Below are positions 52,011 to 60,337 of a stretch of 64,000 nt of DNA, piece after piece (positions within the stretch are counted from its first letter, which is position 1; each line of letters starts with the position of its first letter). The DNA lies in contig NZ_KE384020.1 of assembly GCF_000423465.1 (NCBI RefSeq), positions 427,671 through 491,670 on the forward strand, read 5' to 3'. The DNA comes from Propionicicella superfundia DSM 22317 (GTDB taxonomy: Bacteria; Actinomycetota; Actinomycetes; Propionibacteriales; Propionibacteriaceae). A program made the translations under genes and the position numbers. Under the pieces are notes generated by a model, which was given only the letters and a program-made list of their open reading frames with translations, did no database searches and was not told the DNA's origin.

Positions 52011-52128
52011 GGCACGAGTCGATGAGCAGGATCTGGTACCGCCGGATCATGATCCCCGGCGCGGGGAGATCGGGCGCCTCGATCACGCGCCAGCCTGCGA
52101 CGTCCAGCAGAGCAACTCCATCGTCCAT
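51943..52128 (-). CDS. small protein of unknown function in the element
   Basis: A 61-residue open frame, DGVALLDVAGWRVIEAPDLP then IMIRRYQILLIDSCLSDEDRAV, with plausible protein composition. Its 3' end overlaps the tail of the rightward HTH gene by 68 bp on the opposite strand, and one of the two tails may be non-essential. No clear ribosome binding site. Moderate doubt whether it is expressed. Confidence 0.45.
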   Translation of the reverse strand: MDDGVALLDVAGWRVIEAPDLPAPGIMIRRYQILLIDSCLSDEDRAVTMDQAFARAIGVVA

Positions 52129-52214
52129 ACCTGTAGCGCAGCGGCGCCGGCCGGCGCGCGTGGCGGGTGCGTGTCCCCGGAATCAGCGACACCCGGCCGG
52201 GGGAGGGCATCGAC

Positions 52215-53342
52215 ATGGCGTGGACTGAGCAGCTACCGTCCGGCCGGTACCGCGGCGGATACCGCCTACCCACCGGCGAGATCCGATACACGCCGGTCTC
52301 CGACCACAAGGAGCCGGCGCGTCGCGCCGCCGTCGACGCCGAGGCCAAGACGCATGCGCCGGGATGGGTGGATCCCCGCCGAGGCGAGATCACATGGGGG
52401 AGCTGGCACGCGGTCTGGTGGCCGGCCCGCAGGATCGAGCCGGCGACCCGCCGGAACGAGGCCTCGATGGTCGAGACCTGGATCATGCCCCGATGGGGAG
52501 AGGTGCCGCTGGCCGCGATCGACAATTGGTCGGTCCAGGCCTGGGCGACCGGTATCGCCGATGAGCGGAAGCCGGCGACGGCCAGGCGGGTGCTGACGAT
52601 CCTCGTCAGCTCGCTGTCGGCCGCGGTGCGCGCGCAGGTCCTGCCGGCGAATCCCGCGCTCGGGGTCACGCTCGAGCGGATCGTGCCCAAGGATCCCGTC
52701 TTCCTGGATCGCGAGCAGTACGCAGCGCTCGCCGCGCGGGTGGGCACTGGTCCGAGTCGTGGGCTGCTGGACTTCCTGGTGGGCACCGGCGCCCGCTGGG
52801 GCGAGGCTGCCGGCTTCCATGCGCACCGCCTCGATCTCGTCCACGCGCAGGCTCGGATCGCGGAGGTCCTGTCGGACGACGGCCGTGAGGTCAAGCCGTA
52901 CCCGAAGGGCGGACGGCGGCGGACCGTGCCGCTGCTGCAGTGGGTCGTCGAGCATGTCGAGATCCCGGAGGCCGAACGATGCGGCATTCCGCACCGGCGC
53001 GAGACGTGCCGCTCGGGCCTGCTGTTCCCGGCCCCGCGGGGCGGCGCGTGGGACGACCGGAATTTCAGCCGGCGGGTGCTGCAGCCGGCCGCGAAGGCCG
53101 CCGGCCTCGGCTCGCTCGGGCTCGGCCTGCATGACCTGCGCCACACCTACGCATCCTGGCTGGTCGCCGACGGCGTCCCGCTGAGCCGCGTCGCCGAGCT
53201 GCTCGGCCACGCCAGCGCCAAGACGACCGAGATCTACACGCACTTCGCGCCCGCGAGGGCGGCGGACGTGGCTTCGGCTTTGCGGGAGCCGGCCATCGCG
53301 GAGGCGCCCCGCGGGCGCCCGCAGTTGCGCGTCGTCAAGTGA
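52215..53342 (+). CDS. int: tyrosine recombinase (element integrase)
   Basis: A 375-residue site-specific recombinase. The N-terminal arm-binding domain (about 1-60) precedes a SAM-like core-binding domain (about 60-150). The catalytic domain shows the first arginine in GTGARWGEAAGF, HDLRHTYASWLV (H-x-x-R), LLGHASAKTTEIYTHF with the second His and the nucleophilic tyrosine. GGAGGG precedes the ATG at 52215. It lies 150 bp from attR and should insert and excise the element at tRNA-Val. Confidence 0.92.
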   Translation: MAWTEQLPSGRYRGGYRLPTGEIRYTPVSDHKEPARRAAVDAEAKTHAPGWVDPRRGEITWGSWHAVWWPARRIEPATRRNEASMVETWIMPRWGEVPLAAIDNWSVQAWATGIADERKPATARRVLTILVSSLSAAVRAQVLPANPALGVTLERIVPKDPVFLDREQYAALAARVGTGPSRGLLDFLVGTGARWGEAAGFHAHRLDLVHAQARIAEVLSDDGREVKPYPKGGRRRTVPLLQWVVEHVEIPEAERCGIPHRRETCRSGLLFPAPRGGAWDDRNFSRRVLQPAAKAAGLGSLGLGLHDLRHTYASWLVADGVPLSRVAELLGHASAKTTEIYTHFAPARAADVASALREPAIAEAPRGRPQLRVVK

Positions 53343-53349
53343 CCGGGCG

Positions 53350-53369
53350 TGGAGCAGACATGGAGCAGC
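53350..53369. repeat. integrase arm-type site, right
   Basis: TGGAGCAGACATGGAGCAGC, the counterpart of the site at 50197 with one difference, eight bases after the integrase stop codon. The 124 bp between here and attR contain further GCTACG repeats and no gene. Confidence 0.7.
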
Positions 53370-53493
53370 ACGCTACTACTTGACGCTGCGTCAAGTTATG
53401 TCGTGTCACGCGCAAAACTCCACCTGGTAAGGGGTTGCGCATGCCTTGCTACGCGAGGCTATGCCGTCTCATGTGGCGCTACGGGACGTGATT

Positions 53494-53576
53494 TTCCCTG
53501 ACACGGAAGAGGTCACTGGTTCAAACCCAGTATCGCCCACCAGCGAAGCCCCTTAGAGATAAGGGGCTTCAGTGTT
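53494..53576. repeat. attR (83-bp direct repeat, right copy)
   Basis: Identical to the left copy except C at 53544. It includes the 3' half of tRNA-Val and its terminator hairpin but no 5' half, so it is not a functional tRNA. Confidence 0.9.
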
Positions 53577-53972
53577 ATGAGGGCCGCGTCTGCCCTGCCG
53601 CCGTGTGTGGCGACCCACCACCGAACTGGCCGAACTGCGAGGGCCGTGCCCCGTTGAGGCTCTCGCACACGGGGGGAATGCGCGCGAGAGCCTCAATCGC
53701 GACGGACGACAAGGGGGATCGTCGTCGCGAGATGGAACCCTGCGTCTCAAACTACGTGCGTACGAGGGATCCAACAGGGCTTTCGGAAGATCTCGTGTGT
53801 CCTGTCTTCGGGTGACGCACGAACCGCCGGGTTGCGGGCGGTGATCAGGCACATGGTGGGACGTCCGCGTGGTCGACGACCGGGTGTGATCCGCCACCGC
53901 CTCAGGAGCGGGGTGTCTATCGACAATATTTTCCATATGGACCCCGTGAGTTTCGGTTGATAGACAGGAGCC
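53577..53972. other. non-coding segment with a long inverted repeat
   Basis: No gene is supported. TTGAGGCTCTCGC (53654-53666) and its perfect complement (53684-53696) form a 13-bp stem with a 17-base loop, either a terminator-like structure or a protein-binding site. DNA near 53920-53950 is AT-rich and may hold the promoter of the next small gene. Confidence 0.5.
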
Positions 53973-54182
53973 ATGACATACACAATCACTGTCACAGATC
54001 AGGAGAAGTCGGCGATGGAAGATGCCCTGGAGCACGCCGGGCGGATTTATCGGAAGTGCGCGGACGATTTCCGCACGAGTGGGAGGGCCGCGTTGGCGGA
54101 GAGCTATCAGGTCGACGCACAGCGCATCGACCGCGTCCTCGCCGGCCTCAAGCGGAGCCAACCGGAGCGGCTCGCGAGCTAG
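53973..54182 (+). CDS. small helical protein of unknown function
   Basis: A 69-residue protein, probably two or three helices: TVTDQEKSAMEDALEHAGRI, then YQVDAQRIDRVLAGLKRSQ. CAGGAG lies before the ATG at 53973. No family is recognised. It stands alone just outside the integrative element in accessory DNA and may be strain-specific. Confidence 0.6.
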   Translation: MTYTITVTDQEKSAMEDALEHAGRIYRKCADDFRTSGRAALAESYQVDAQRIDRVLAGLKRSQPERLAS

Positions 54183-54736
54183 CCCACCGTCCCGGATGCC
54201 CATGAGCGCTGCCTGCTGGGACTTCTCCGGGGCGGCGGGGCTTCCCGGGATCGGCGGCGGGACCGAGACGGAGTCCCATGCCGCCCGAGTGCAGGTCCTC
54301 CGTCACGATGTCGCGTGCGCCCCTTCCGCCCCCCGGTATCGACTGTCGTGTTCCGCCGAGATGCCGACGTATTCTGCGAACGTGACGTCCGGGTGAAGTG
54401 AAATCGAGTCCATCGGTTTCTGAAGGATATATTCCCGATTCGGTTCGAATTGCACGTGCGCCACGCCGCCCCTTGTTTATTGCACAGATGCCCAGGATTC
54501 GCTGTGGGATGGCGGTCCCAGCGATGGGGTAGGGCTGGGGAGACCGCCGTCTCGCGATGCGGATGCCGAGGCGCGCGGGGCCATGGCTTGAGGGACATCG
54601 CGTTCGCGGGAGGCCCGCGTCCGATTCCGGCCGGTCCGGCGACGCGGAACGCTCGGCCCATCCGCGCGGGGCGACCGGGTCCGCGGTCTTCGGGAATCGC
54701 GACGCGTGACCCGAAAGTTCGGGTAGCTTAACTTCC
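54183..54736. other. 554-bp gene-less region upstream of mntH
   Basis: Open frames here have Arg/Pro-rich, non-protein-like translations on both strands. Composition is mixed, with AT-rich stretches near 54400-54480. The only clear site is the mntH operator at its right end. Confidence 0.5.
54709..54729 (+). promoter_or_regulatory. mntH promoter with candidate MntR operator
   Basis: ACCCGAA-AG-TTCGGGT (54709-54724) is a perfect inverted repeat whose last base is the first base of TAGCTT (54724-54729), the probable -10 box seven bases before the mntH ATG. A DtxR-family dimer bound there would block transcription when manganese is plentiful. Confidence 0.55.
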
Positions 54737-56005
54737 ATGGACAGGGGTGTGGCTCCCGGGGCCGAGAACCCCACGACGACGGAGGTGACGGCGCCACGGC
54801 CGCGCCACCGGCTCTCCTGGTTGTGGGGGCCCGCCTTCGTCGCGGCGATCGCCTACGTCGACCCCGGAAACGTGGCGGCGAACCTCACGGCAGGGTCGCG
54901 CTACGGATACCTCCTCGTCTGGGTCCTCGTGCTGGCGAACGCGATGGCCGTCCTCGTGCAGTACCTCTCGGCGAAGGTCGGTCTCGTCACGGGACACAGC
55001 CTGCCCGAGATCCTCGGCGACCGGCTGCGCCGCGGGCCTCGCATCGCCTACTGGCTGCAGGCGGAGGTCGTGGCCGCAGCCACCGATCTTGCCGAGGTCA
55101 TCGGTGGGGCGATCGCGCTGCAGATCCTGTTCGGACTCCCGCTGGTCGTGGGCGGGATCGTGATCGGGGTCGTCTCGATGGCGTTGCTGTCCATCCAGAC
55201 CCGCCGGGGGCAGCGGCCGTTCGAGTTCGTCGTCATGGGCCTGCTGCTCGTTGTCACGATCGGTTTCATGACCGGGCTGTTCTTCAGCGACGTCTCGTGG
55301 GGGGAGGCCGGCGCCGGGTTGCTGCCCCGGTTCGCCGGAGCCGACTCGGTGCTCATCGCGGCAGGAATGCTCGGCGCGACGGTGATGCCGCACGCGATCT
55401 ACGTGCACTCGGCGCTGGCGCGGGACCGCCACGGCGGAGGAGGAACCGACCTCGGACGGCTGCTGCGCGCCACGCGCTGGGATGTCGTCGTGTCGATGGT
55501 GGTCGCCGGCGCCGTGAACATCGCGATGCTGCTGCTGGCGGCGGCAAGTCTCCAGGGCGTCGGCGGCACCGACTCGATCCAGGGCGCCCACGCGGCGATC
55601 TCCACCGCGCTGGGCCCCGCGGTCGGCGTCCTGTTCGGGATCGGACTGCTGGCATCCGGCCTCGCGTCGACATCCGTGGGCTGCTACGCCGGCGCAGCGA
55701 TCATGTCGGGGCTGCTGCGGATTCGCGTCCCGATGGTCGTCCGCAGGGCCGTGACCTTGATCCCCGCCCTGCTCATCCTCGGTTCGGGAGTGAACCCGAC
55801 CTGGGCCCTCGTGCTCAGCCAGGTCCTCCTCAGCGTGGGCATCCCCTTCGCGCTCGCGCCCCTTGTCTGGCTCACCGGTCGGCCCACGGTCATGGGGCGG
55901 TTTGCGAACTCGCTCGCGCTGCGCGTCGTCGCGTGGGTGGTCGTGGGCCTGATCGTGGCGCTGAACCTGGTTCTCGTCTGGCTCACGATGACGGGGGAGT
56001 CGTGA
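54737..56005 (+). CDS. mntH: Nramp-family manganese/divalent metal transporter
   Basis: A 422-residue proton-coupled Mn(II) importer with 11 membrane helices. Helix 1 carries the metal-binding DPGN (AYVDPGNVAAN, about residue 42) and helix 6 the MPH motif (GATVMPHAIYVHS, about 217). A hydrophilic 30-residue head precedes helix 1. The stop codon overlaps the start of the DtxR-like regulator, giving one operon controlled by its own product. Confidence 0.94.
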   Translation: MDRGVAPGAENPTTTEVTAPRPRHRLSWLWGPAFVAAIAYVDPGNVAANLTAGSRYGYLLVWVLVLANAMAVLVQYLSAKVGLVTGHSLPEILGDRLRRGPRIAYWLQAEVVAAATDLAEVIGGAIALQILFGLPLVVGGIVIGVVSMALLSIQTRRGQRPFEFVVMGLLLVVTIGFMTGLFFSDVSWGEAGAGLLPRFAGADSVLIAAGMLGATVMPHAIYVHSALARDRHGGGGTDLGRLLRATRWDVVVSMVVAGAVNIAMLLLAAASLQGVGGTDSIQGAHAAISTALGPAVGVLFGIGLLASGLASTSVGCYAGAAIMSGLLRIRVPMVVRRAVTLIPALLILGSGVNPTWALVLSQVLLSVGIPFALAPLVWLTGRPTVMGRFANSLALRVVAWVVVGLIVALNLVLVWLTMTGES

Positions 56006-56679
56006 TGGACGCTGTCGAGGCGCTGACGCCGGTCGTGCAGGACTACCTGAAGGTGATCTGGTCGGCGACCGAATGGGGCGATCCTCCCATCACGACGAAA
56101 CGACTCGCGGAGCGGTTCGCCACGACGCAGGCCAACGTGTCCGACACGATGCGTCGCCTTCAGGCGCAGGGCCTCGTCGAGTACACGCCGTACCGGCCGG
56201 TGAGGCTGACCCCGCTCGGCGCGGAACTGGCGATCGCGATGGTGCGACGGCACCGGCTCATCGAGACCTTCCTCGCCGAGACGCTCGGGTATGCCTGGGA
56301 CGAGGTCCACGACGAAGCGGAGCGGCTGGAGCACGCGGCGTCCGCCTCCTTCCTGGACCGGATCGATCGCCTGCTCGGACACCCTCGTTACGACCCTCAC
56401 GGAGACCAGATACCGGGGCCCGCGGGGGAGTGGGTCCCGCCGACCGGCGTCGAGCGTCTGTCGGACGCCGCACCGGGGCGGTACCGGATCATCCGCGTCG
56501 CCGACTCCGACCCGGAGCGGCTGGCGCGTTTCGCTCGCCACGGCCTCGTGCCGCACCAGCCGGTGGAGGTGCTGTCCTCACCCGGCGCCTCGAAAGAGGT
56601 CGCCGTGGCCGGGCAGCGCATCGCGCTGCAACCGGAGGACTGTGACGTGGTGCGGGTCCGCGCCGAGCGTGCAGGCTGA
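56005..56679 (+). CDS. mntR: DtxR/MntR-family metal-dependent regulator
   Basis: A 224-residue repressor. Winged helix at about 8-65 (ITTKRLAERFATTQANVSDTMRRLQAQGLVEY), dimerisation and metal-binding domain at about 66-140 (RRHRLIETFLAETLGYAWDEVHDEAERLEH), and a C-terminal SH3/FeoA-like domain (RYRIIRVADSD ... VAVAGQRIALQPEDCDVVRV). GGGGGAG lies before the ATG at 56005, which overlaps the mntH stop (TGATG). It should bind Mn(II) or Fe(II) and repress mntH. Confidence 0.92.
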   Translation: MDAVEALTPVVQDYLKVIWSATEWGDPPITTKRLAERFATTQANVSDTMRRLQAQGLVEYTPYRPVRLTPLGAELAIAMVRRHRLIETFLAETLGYAWDEVHDEAERLEHAASASFLDRIDRLLGHPRYDPHGDQIPGPAGEWVPPTGVERLSDAAPGRYRIIRVADSDPERLARFARHGLVPHQPVEVLSSPGASKEVAVAGQRIALQPEDCDVVRVRAERAG

Positions 56680-56763
56680 CCCGCCGCGTCGATCGGCCGT
56701 CATTCACAGAAATCTGCAACAATCGGCCAGCACCCCGCGACGGTGGGGCGCGGGAAGGGAGCT

Positions 56764-59195
56764 ATGCCGGCTCGTCGGTTGACGCGCTGGCTGCCGGGCG
56801 TCGTGGTCGCGGTGGCCTGCGTGGTGGTGTTGAAACTGACGGGCACACCGCTGAGAGCGACGGCCCTGTACGCGGTGGGGTCGGTGTGGTCGGTGCTCCT
56901 GCCCGGGATGCTCGTGTCGCGGGCACTGCGCTCCCGGCCGCGCACCCTTGTCGCCGATCTGTCGCTCGGCTTCGTCACCGGACTCGCCCTGCAACTCGCC
57001 GCGTGGTTCGTCTTCACAGGGCTGGGCGCCGGGGGTTTTCTCGTGCTCTGGCCGATCCCGGTCGTCGTCCTGTGCGTCGCCGTGGGGCCGCTGCGCCGCC
57101 GGGTGTGGAGCCTGGCACCCTACGAGCGCCGACTGCACCCGGCCACCGCGTGGGCGAGCGTCGCCGCCTTCGCTGCGGCGATGGTTCCGCTTGTGAACAC
57201 CTTCGGCGCCACCGGGCTGCCGCCCAGCCGGTGGTATCCGGACATGTACTGGCATCTCGGGAACACCCACGAGCTGATGCGGACAGTCGCGCCCCTCGCG
57301 CCCCAGGTGGCCGGCGAATCCCTCACCTACCACTGGTTCGCCAACGCCCACTTCGCGGCGATGTCGCTCACGACGGGGATCGATCCCATTCTCGTCGTCG
57401 GCAGACTGTGGATGCCCGTCATCGCGGTCGTGACCCTCGGCATGCTGCTGGCCGCCGCCGACACGCTGGTCGGACGCTCGTGGCCGGGCGTGGTCGCGGC
57501 CGCCTTGACGTTCCCAGCGCCCAGATCCAGGTGGCGCAGTGGTTCCGCATGCCCGGGCTGGAGTCGATGGCATTCCTCAGCCCCTCCCACCAGTACGCGG
57601 CGCCGCTGATGGTCTTCGCGATCGAGGCGCTCGTTCCCGCAGTACGCGGGCAGGCGATGCGCGGACGGTGGGCGACAGCCGCGATAGGTCTCGCGGTGCT
57701 GGGCGGTGCGAAGTCCTCGGCCCTGCCGGTCATGGTCTGCGGTGCGGCGCTCGTGATCGCGGTGGCCCTCGTGCGCCGGCGCGCCGTCCGGGCGCAGATC
57801 GTGACCCTCGGCCTGACGCTGCTCGGGGTCGTGTGCGTGTCGATTCCCCTGGCCAGCACGGGCGGCGCCGGCTCGACCGTGCAACTCCTGGCGACCATGG
57901 GCAGGACGAAGCCCTGGGAGGTGCAGTTCGGCTCTCCTGGCATCGACGCCTTCCACGACCCGATCCTCCCCGGCCTGGACAGCCCTGCGGGGCTGCTGTT
58001 CGTCGGTCTGCTGCTGATCCTGTACGCGATCGCGCTGGCCTGGGTCGTCCTCGCCGGGCCGCGCCTGCGGGCGGGCGACGGTGCCGCCTGGTTCCTCCTC
58101 GGGATCGGCATCGCCGGGTTCGCGGCGATGATGATCATCAGCCAGGCGAGCCTGTCGCAGGTCTATTTCATGCGCGGGGCGATGGTCGCGCTCAACCTGC
58201 TGGCCGCGATCGGGATCGCCGACCTGATGCGAGGTCGAGTCGCCGCCGTCTCGCCCTGGCGCCGCTGGTGCGTCGTCCTGGCGGGGGCGGGATGGGGCGG
58301 TGCGGTCGCCTTCGCCGCGCAATGGGCAGGGGGCCCGCGACCCGATCACGGAGAGGCGCTCGGCAGCCTGGGGCGCTCGATGGGCGTCTTCGCGGCCCTG
58401 ACAGTCGTCTCCGTCGTCGGCGGGGTGATCGCGCAGCGCCGCGGACACCGATGGGCCGTGTTCGCCGGCGCGGGCGCCGTACTGGGCGCGGCGGTCCTGC
58501 CGTCGCTGCAGGGGCCGGCCCACCCTCTGCTGAGCGGTGCCCATGGGCTCCTCGTGGCGCTCCTCGTGGCCGCGGTCGGGGCCGGCCTGGCGGTCTGGTC
58601 CGGGCCGACACGGCTGCCCGCTCGGCGCCCCGTGCGTGCGGCGATCGCCCTGGTGGCGGCTTGCGCGGCCACCGTCGCGCTGCTCCTCCCGGTCGTCGGG
58701 TACGCCGACAGGCTGGACACGGCGCGCGCCAGGTCGAAGAGCACCCTCACCGACGCCGAACTCGGGGCGGCGCGGTGGATCGCGGCGAACGTCGCCGAGT
58801 TCGACCTCGTCGCCACGAACGCGCATTGCCTACAGGTGAAGACGACGCCATCGTGCGACGCGCGGTCCTTCTGGGTCTCCGGCCTCGGGGGGCGGCGCGT
58901 CCTGGTCGAGGGATGGCCCTACACCGTTGCGGGGCGCGAGGCGCACGGCCGCGGAGGACACGGCTACTTCACGGCGGACTTCTCGGATCCGGCCCTGCTC
59001 GCGCTGAACGATGCGGCGTTCACCGAGCCGACCCGGGATCGCCTCGATGAGTTGTACGGGAAGGGCGTCCGCTACCTTCTGGCCGATCAGCGGGCGTCAG
59101 AGGTCGACTGGCGCGCCTTGGACGCGCTCGCCGAGCGCACGTATGGCGATCCCAGCCGGGGGGCTCTGGTCTACCGGTTGCGGACGCCGGCCTAG
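56764..59195 (+). pseudogene. large GT-C-like membrane protein, frameshifted
   Basis: About 810 residues if restored. The first frame (from the ATG at 56764, behind GGAAGGGAG) gives a membrane protein with RWYPDMYWHLGNTHELM and SLTYHWFANAHFAAMS in an outside loop. It loses sense at about codon 250. The adjacent frame resumes at AQIQVAQWFRMPGLESMAFLSP and runs through eight or more further helices to a soluble tail ending YGDPSRGALVYRLRTPA. The break is in TTCCCAGCG (57511-57519): one missing C in a C run explains it. It is either a real mutation, a phase-variable tract or an assembly error. Confidence 0.75.
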
Positions 59196-59202
59196 AAGCC
59201 AC

Positions 59203-60300
59203 CTAGCGCGGGCTGTGCCCACGCAGCGTGGAGGTCACGAGGTCCACGTCGGCGGGCGTGTTCCAGACGTGGAACGCCAGGCGGAGCCGTCCCGCTCTGC
59301 CGGACGCGCGGACTCCGACCGCCTGCAGGCGCTGGAGCAGGGAGCCGTCGGGGTCGTCCACCGTGACGATCGCACGGTGCTGCTCGGAAACGTGGAGTTC
59401 CCTGCAGACGGCATCGCCCAGAGCGGATGCATGCTTCCAGAGAGCTTCGACATCTGCTCGGGCGAACAGGGCGAGGGACTGCTCCGCCCCCACGAACGCC
59501 TGCCAGGCCGGCGACACGTCGAAGCGGCGCGCATCGTCGGCCAGCACCATGCCGGGGCCGTAGCAGCGAGCCCACGGATCGTCCCCGGCGTACCATCCGG
59601 CGGAGATCGGCAGGAGACGGTCCTGGGCCTCGGAGCGGACGGTCAGGAAGGCGACGCCGCGCGGGGCGCACAGCCATTTGTACGCATGGCACACGGTCAC
59701 GTCGAACAGGTTCGCGTCGATCGGCAGGACACCCGCGGCCTGTGTGAGATCCGCGAGCGTCAGGGCTCCGTGTCGCGTCGCGGTCGCCGCGATCGCTGCG
59801 GCGTCGGCGACCTCGCCGGTGGCGGATTGGACCACCGAGTACGAGACGAGGGCGGTGCGACCGGTGATCGCGTCGGCCAGGGCGGGCAGCGGTGCCGAGC
59901 GCACCGTCAGCCCCCTCGCGAGGAACGGGTAGATGACGGACGTGAAGTCCTCGTCCGGGACGAGCACCTCGGCGCCGGCGGGCAGGGCGGCGGCGACCGC
60001 CGCCACCAGCGACGAGGTCTGCGACCCGATCGCCACCCGGGCGGCGGGCATGCCGACAAGCCTGGCGTAGTGGGATCGAGCGGCGCTGACGGGCGCGTCG
60101 TAGCCGGCGGCGTCCACGCGCCCGTGGCGCCACCGGTCGAGGTCGGCCGCGAGCGCGTCGGCGGCGCGGCGCGGGGCGATACCGCATGTGGCCGCGGCGA
60201 GGTATCCGCGATCGGCCTCGAACTCGGCGGCAAGGGAGGGGACAGTCAGCAGGTCGGCGACAGACACACGTCGAGCATCCTCGACGAGCACATATGACAC
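59203..60300 (-). CDS. class V aminotransferase-like PLP enzyme
   Basis: A 365-residue fold-type I PLP enzyme related to class V aminotransferases and cysteine desulfurase/kynureninase-like proteins. The PLP lysine is in CHAYKWLCAPRGVAFL (about residue 209), preceded by the aspartate in LTLADLTQAAG (about 186). SQTSSLVAAVAAAL near 95 is the phosphate-binding region. The start may be GTG at 60300 or 60291. It diverges from a LysR gene 37 bp away, which probably regulates it. Substrate unknown. Confidence 0.82.
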   Translation of the reverse strand: MSYVLVEDARRVSVADLLTVPSLAAEFEADRGYLAAATCGIAPRRAADALAADLDRWRHGRVDAAGYDAPVSAARSHYARLVGMPAARVAIGSQTSSLVAAVAAALPAGAEVLVPDEDFTSVIYPFLARGLTVRSAPLPALADAITGRTALVSYSVVQSATGEVADAAAIAATATRHGALTLADLTQAAGVLPIDANLFDVTVCHAYKWLCAPRGVAFLTVRSEAQDRLLPISAGWYAGDDPWARCYGPGMVLADDARRFDVSPAWQAFVGAEQSLALFARADVEALWKHASALGDAVCRELHVSEQHRAIVTVDDPDGSLLQRLQAVGVRASGRAGRLRLAFHVWNTPADVDLVTSTLRGHSPR

Positions 60301-60303
60301 CAG

Positions 60304-60331
60304 TGCATGTTTCGTCTCGTATGCATAACAT
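60304..60331. promoter_or_regulatory. divergent LysR-type control region
   Basis: TGCAT (60304-60308), 12 bp, ATGCA (60321-60325) is an inverted repeat of LysR-site size. TAACAT (60326-60331) lies six bases before the LysR ATG, a leaderless start. Confidence 0.45.
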
Positions 60332-60337
60332 CAGGGC

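Larger units (their letters stand above)
50089..53576. mobile_element. minimal tRNA-Val integrative element (about 3.4 kb)
   Basis: Bounded by two 83-bp direct repeats that begin in the tRNA-Val anticodon stem and end just after its terminator. Inside are matching 20-bp arm-type repeats near each end, a tyrosine integrase next to the right end, two divergent HTH regulators with three shared operators, a HicA-like protein, an HTH protein, a probable structured RNA and a small unknown gene. No replication, conjugation, capsid or lysis genes are present. It could be a phage satellite, a remnant prophage or an autonomous small integrative element. The intact integrase and well-preserved ends argue for recent activity. 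Confidence 0.85.

Noticed and set aside
53494-53548. A second tRNA-Val gene at the right end of the element
   Set aside because: Only the 3' half is present; the upstream bases do not supply an acceptor stem or D arm. It is the attR copy.
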